A DNA stretch of 64,000 bases from Desulfosoma caldarium (GTDB taxonomy: Bacteria > Desulfobacterota > Syntrophobacteria > Syntrophobacterales > DSM-9756): positions 1 to 64,000 of the forward strand of contig NZ_RJVA01000015.1 of the NCBI RefSeq assembly GCF_003751385.1. The letters are read 5' to 3'. Each line of letters starts with the position of its first letter. The stretch's first letter is position 1. The position numbers and the translations under genes were made by a program. Shown here piece after piece: positions 62,676 to 64,000 of this stretch. The notes beneath the pieces were generated by a model that saw only the letters and a list, made by a program, of their open reading frames with translations, was not told the DNA's origin and did not search any database.

Positions 62676-64000
62676 ATGCGCTATTTTGGAAAGAAAGACG
62701 AGTCCGGCGGGGATTTCCGTCCCGCCATGGGTTTTCACGGAGCGGTCGCTTCCGAACATTATTTGTCCGCTCAGGCAGCCATGGACGTGCTCAAAGCCGG
62801 CGGCAATGCCTTTGATGCCGCCGCGGCAGCCGTTTTCGTGGAAGGGTTGGTCAATCCGCACATGTTCACTCTCGGTGGCGAATGCCCCATGGTGCTCTAT
62901 TCCGCTCGGGACCGGTCGGTCACGGTGGTCAACGGCAATACGCAAGCCCCGGCCGCCGCTACTCTTGAGGCCTATCGCGCTCGGGGCTTGACTTTGATCC
63001 CTTCCCAGGGAATGCCGGCAGTCGGCGTCCCCGCCGCCGTCGCTTCGGTCTTGGACATGCTGGAAAGGTTCGGAAGCCTCCCTGTGCAAGATGTCTTGGC
63101 TCCGGCCAAGGCCTTGGCTCAGAACGGCTTTCCCGTACATGAAGGGCTGGTGCACATGCCCAAATTCGGCATTCAAGAAAACGCCGAACTGTTTCAAAGA
63201 CAGTGGCCCACCTCAGCCGCCCTGTACCTGAACAGGGACGGCACCGTGCCGGAGCCGGGATCACGCCTTGTCAATGCCGCCTACGGACGTTTTTTGGATT
63301 ATCTCATGGAAGAGGCCCGAAGCCGAGGCGAATATCCGGCGCAAGGGGTACGCGCGGCGCGTGACGCTTTCTACAAGGGGGACATTGCCGATGAGATCGA
63401 CCGGTTCGTTCAGGAGCGTGATGGTTTCCTGCGACGAACCGATCTGGAATCTTACGAAACGCGGTTTGAAGAACCGGTGAGCGTGGTCTTTCGAAACACA
63501 CAGGTGTTTAAATGTGGCCCATGGTCTCAGGGCCCTGTGTTTCTCCAAATGTTACGACTTCTTGAAGGCTTTGATCTGGAATCCATGGCCTGGCATGATC
63601 CAGCCTATGTGCACCTATGGCTGGAAGCGGCCAAGCTCGCCTTTGCGGATCGCGAGCAATACTACGCGGATCCTCGTTTTGTGGACGTCCCCTTGAAAGA
63701 GCTGCTCAGCTCTTCTTACGCCGCACTGCGGCGCCCTCTTCTGGACCTTCGTAAAGCCAGCCGAGCCCATCGTCCCGGGGATCCTCGAGGTGCAAAGGCC
63801 CTGCTGGCCCCCGAGGCCGTCTTTCGATGGGAAAGCTGGGGTTACGGCACGGTGCATGTGGCCGTGGCTGACGCAAGAGGCAACATGGCTGCTGTGACAC
63901 CCAGCGGCGGATGGATCTGCGGCAACGAAATCGTGCCCTCCCTGGGGTTTTCACTGGGCACGCGGCTTCAGACCTTTTACCTGGATCCTGCGCATCCCAA
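62676..64000 (+). CDS. ggt: Gamma-glutamyltransferase, 3' end cut by the window
   Basis: 441 codons are visible, of about 530-580 in the family. Starts MRYFGKKDES with AAGGAG upstream. Motifs: HYLSAQAAMDVLKAGGNAFD (N-terminal helix), LVNPHMFTLGGECPMVLYS, MPAVGVPAAVASVLDMLERF, and the autoprocessing site GYGTVHVAVADARGNMAAVT with probable nucleophile Thr392. No signal peptide, so probably cytoplasmic, unlike classic periplasmic GGT. Hydrolyses or transfers gamma-glutamyl groups (glutathione, or a hydrolase variant). The ending lies beyond the window. Confidence 0.92.
   Translation, partial: MRYFGKKDESGGDFRPAMGFHGAVASEHYLSAQAAMDVLKAGGNAFDAAAAAVFVEGLVNPHMFTLGGECPMVLYSARDRSVTVVNGNTQAPAAATLEAYRARGLTLIPSQGMPAVGVPAAVASVLDMLERFGSLPVQDVLAPAKALAQNGFPVHEGLVHMPKFGIQENAELFQRQWPTSAALYLNRDGTVPEPGSRLVNAAYGRFLDYLMEEARSRGEYPAQGVRAARDAFYKGDIADEIDRFVQERDGFLRRTDLESYETRFEEPVSVVFRNTQVFKCGPWSQGPVFLQMLRLLEGFDLESMAWHDPAYVHLWLEAAKLAFADREQYYADPRFVDVPLKELLSSSYAALRRPLLDLRKASRAHRPGDPRGAKALLAPEAVFRWESWGYGTVHVAVADARGNMAAVTPSGGWICGNEIVPSLGFSLGTRLQTFYLDPAHP

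Noticed and set aside
1-64000. CRISPR arrays, prophage structural genes, conjugation genes, rRNA
   Set aside because: I looked for regularly spaced repeats and for phage or transfer proteins and saw none.

Overview
The window is GC-rich bacterial DNA. Gene content points to a strictly anaerobic, probably thermophilic sulfate-reducer-like Desulfobacterota (Syntrophobacter/Desulfosoma-type): an orphan Ni-Fe carbon monoxide dehydrogenase, Desulfovibrio-type small ferredoxins, a flavodiiron protein, hemerythrin, a NapC/octaheme cytochrome pair, a TRAP transporter and several long receiver-domain regulators. This placement is inference from gene families; no rRNA is present.

The left third (1-20.7 kb) is a decaying accessory region. 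It holds one tRNA-Trp, a small cysteine-rich protein, a Kai-type signalling operon (broken kaiC, intact kaiB, intact hybrid histidine kinase), and a series of truncated or frameshifted genes: a CusA fragment, a GIY-YIG nuclease, IS66, IS1380 and IS3 transposases, a GAF histidine kinase split by a fresh IS481-family insertion with a 6-bp target duplication, TrmO, and a PAS sensor. Scattered intact genes remain: a P2-type cation ATPase, an RRM protein and a CPA2/KefB antiporter. A second, oppositely oriented IS481 end lies at the very left edge, so two IS ends bracket about 9 kb.

From 20.7 to 25.5 kb there are three tandem response regulators (receiver only, degenerate HD-GYP, HDOD), a broken MoxR ATPase and a flavin-binding protein. 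From 26 to 43.7 kb lies a redox region: napC plus an octaheme HAO-family cytochrome, then hemerythrin, flavodiiron protein and ferredoxin (likely O2/NO/nitrosative defence), a cysteine-rich 54-aa microprotein, a MerA-like disulfide oxidoreductase, a 1028-aa radical SAM / ArsM-like methyltransferase / cysteine-rich fusion, a second (Asp-ligand type) ferredoxin with UspA, a GTPase-less IF-2 C-terminal protein with a methyltransferase, and cooS divergent from a TetR regulator. A 16-bp palindrome GTGAA-N6-TTCAC occurs both in the cooS/tetR intergenic region and just upstream of the first ferredoxin, suggesting a small CooS-ferredoxin regulon.

At 43.85-44.74 kb a second IS1380-type element with clear inverted repeats and a 5-bp target duplication carries gene debris in place of its transposase. 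The right end (45-64 kb) is ordinary chromosome: a PNPOx-like protein, a complete DctPQM TRAP transporter, a class II photolyase, an Ntn-hydrolase-like protein, a complete RND tripartite efflux operon with its PG0541-type accessory protein, a 26-aa membrane microprotein plus a 61-aa Cys-rich protein, a TIGR01777-type epimerase, histidine ammonia-lyase overlapping a BASS-type transporter, and a gamma-glutamyltransferase cut by the window end.
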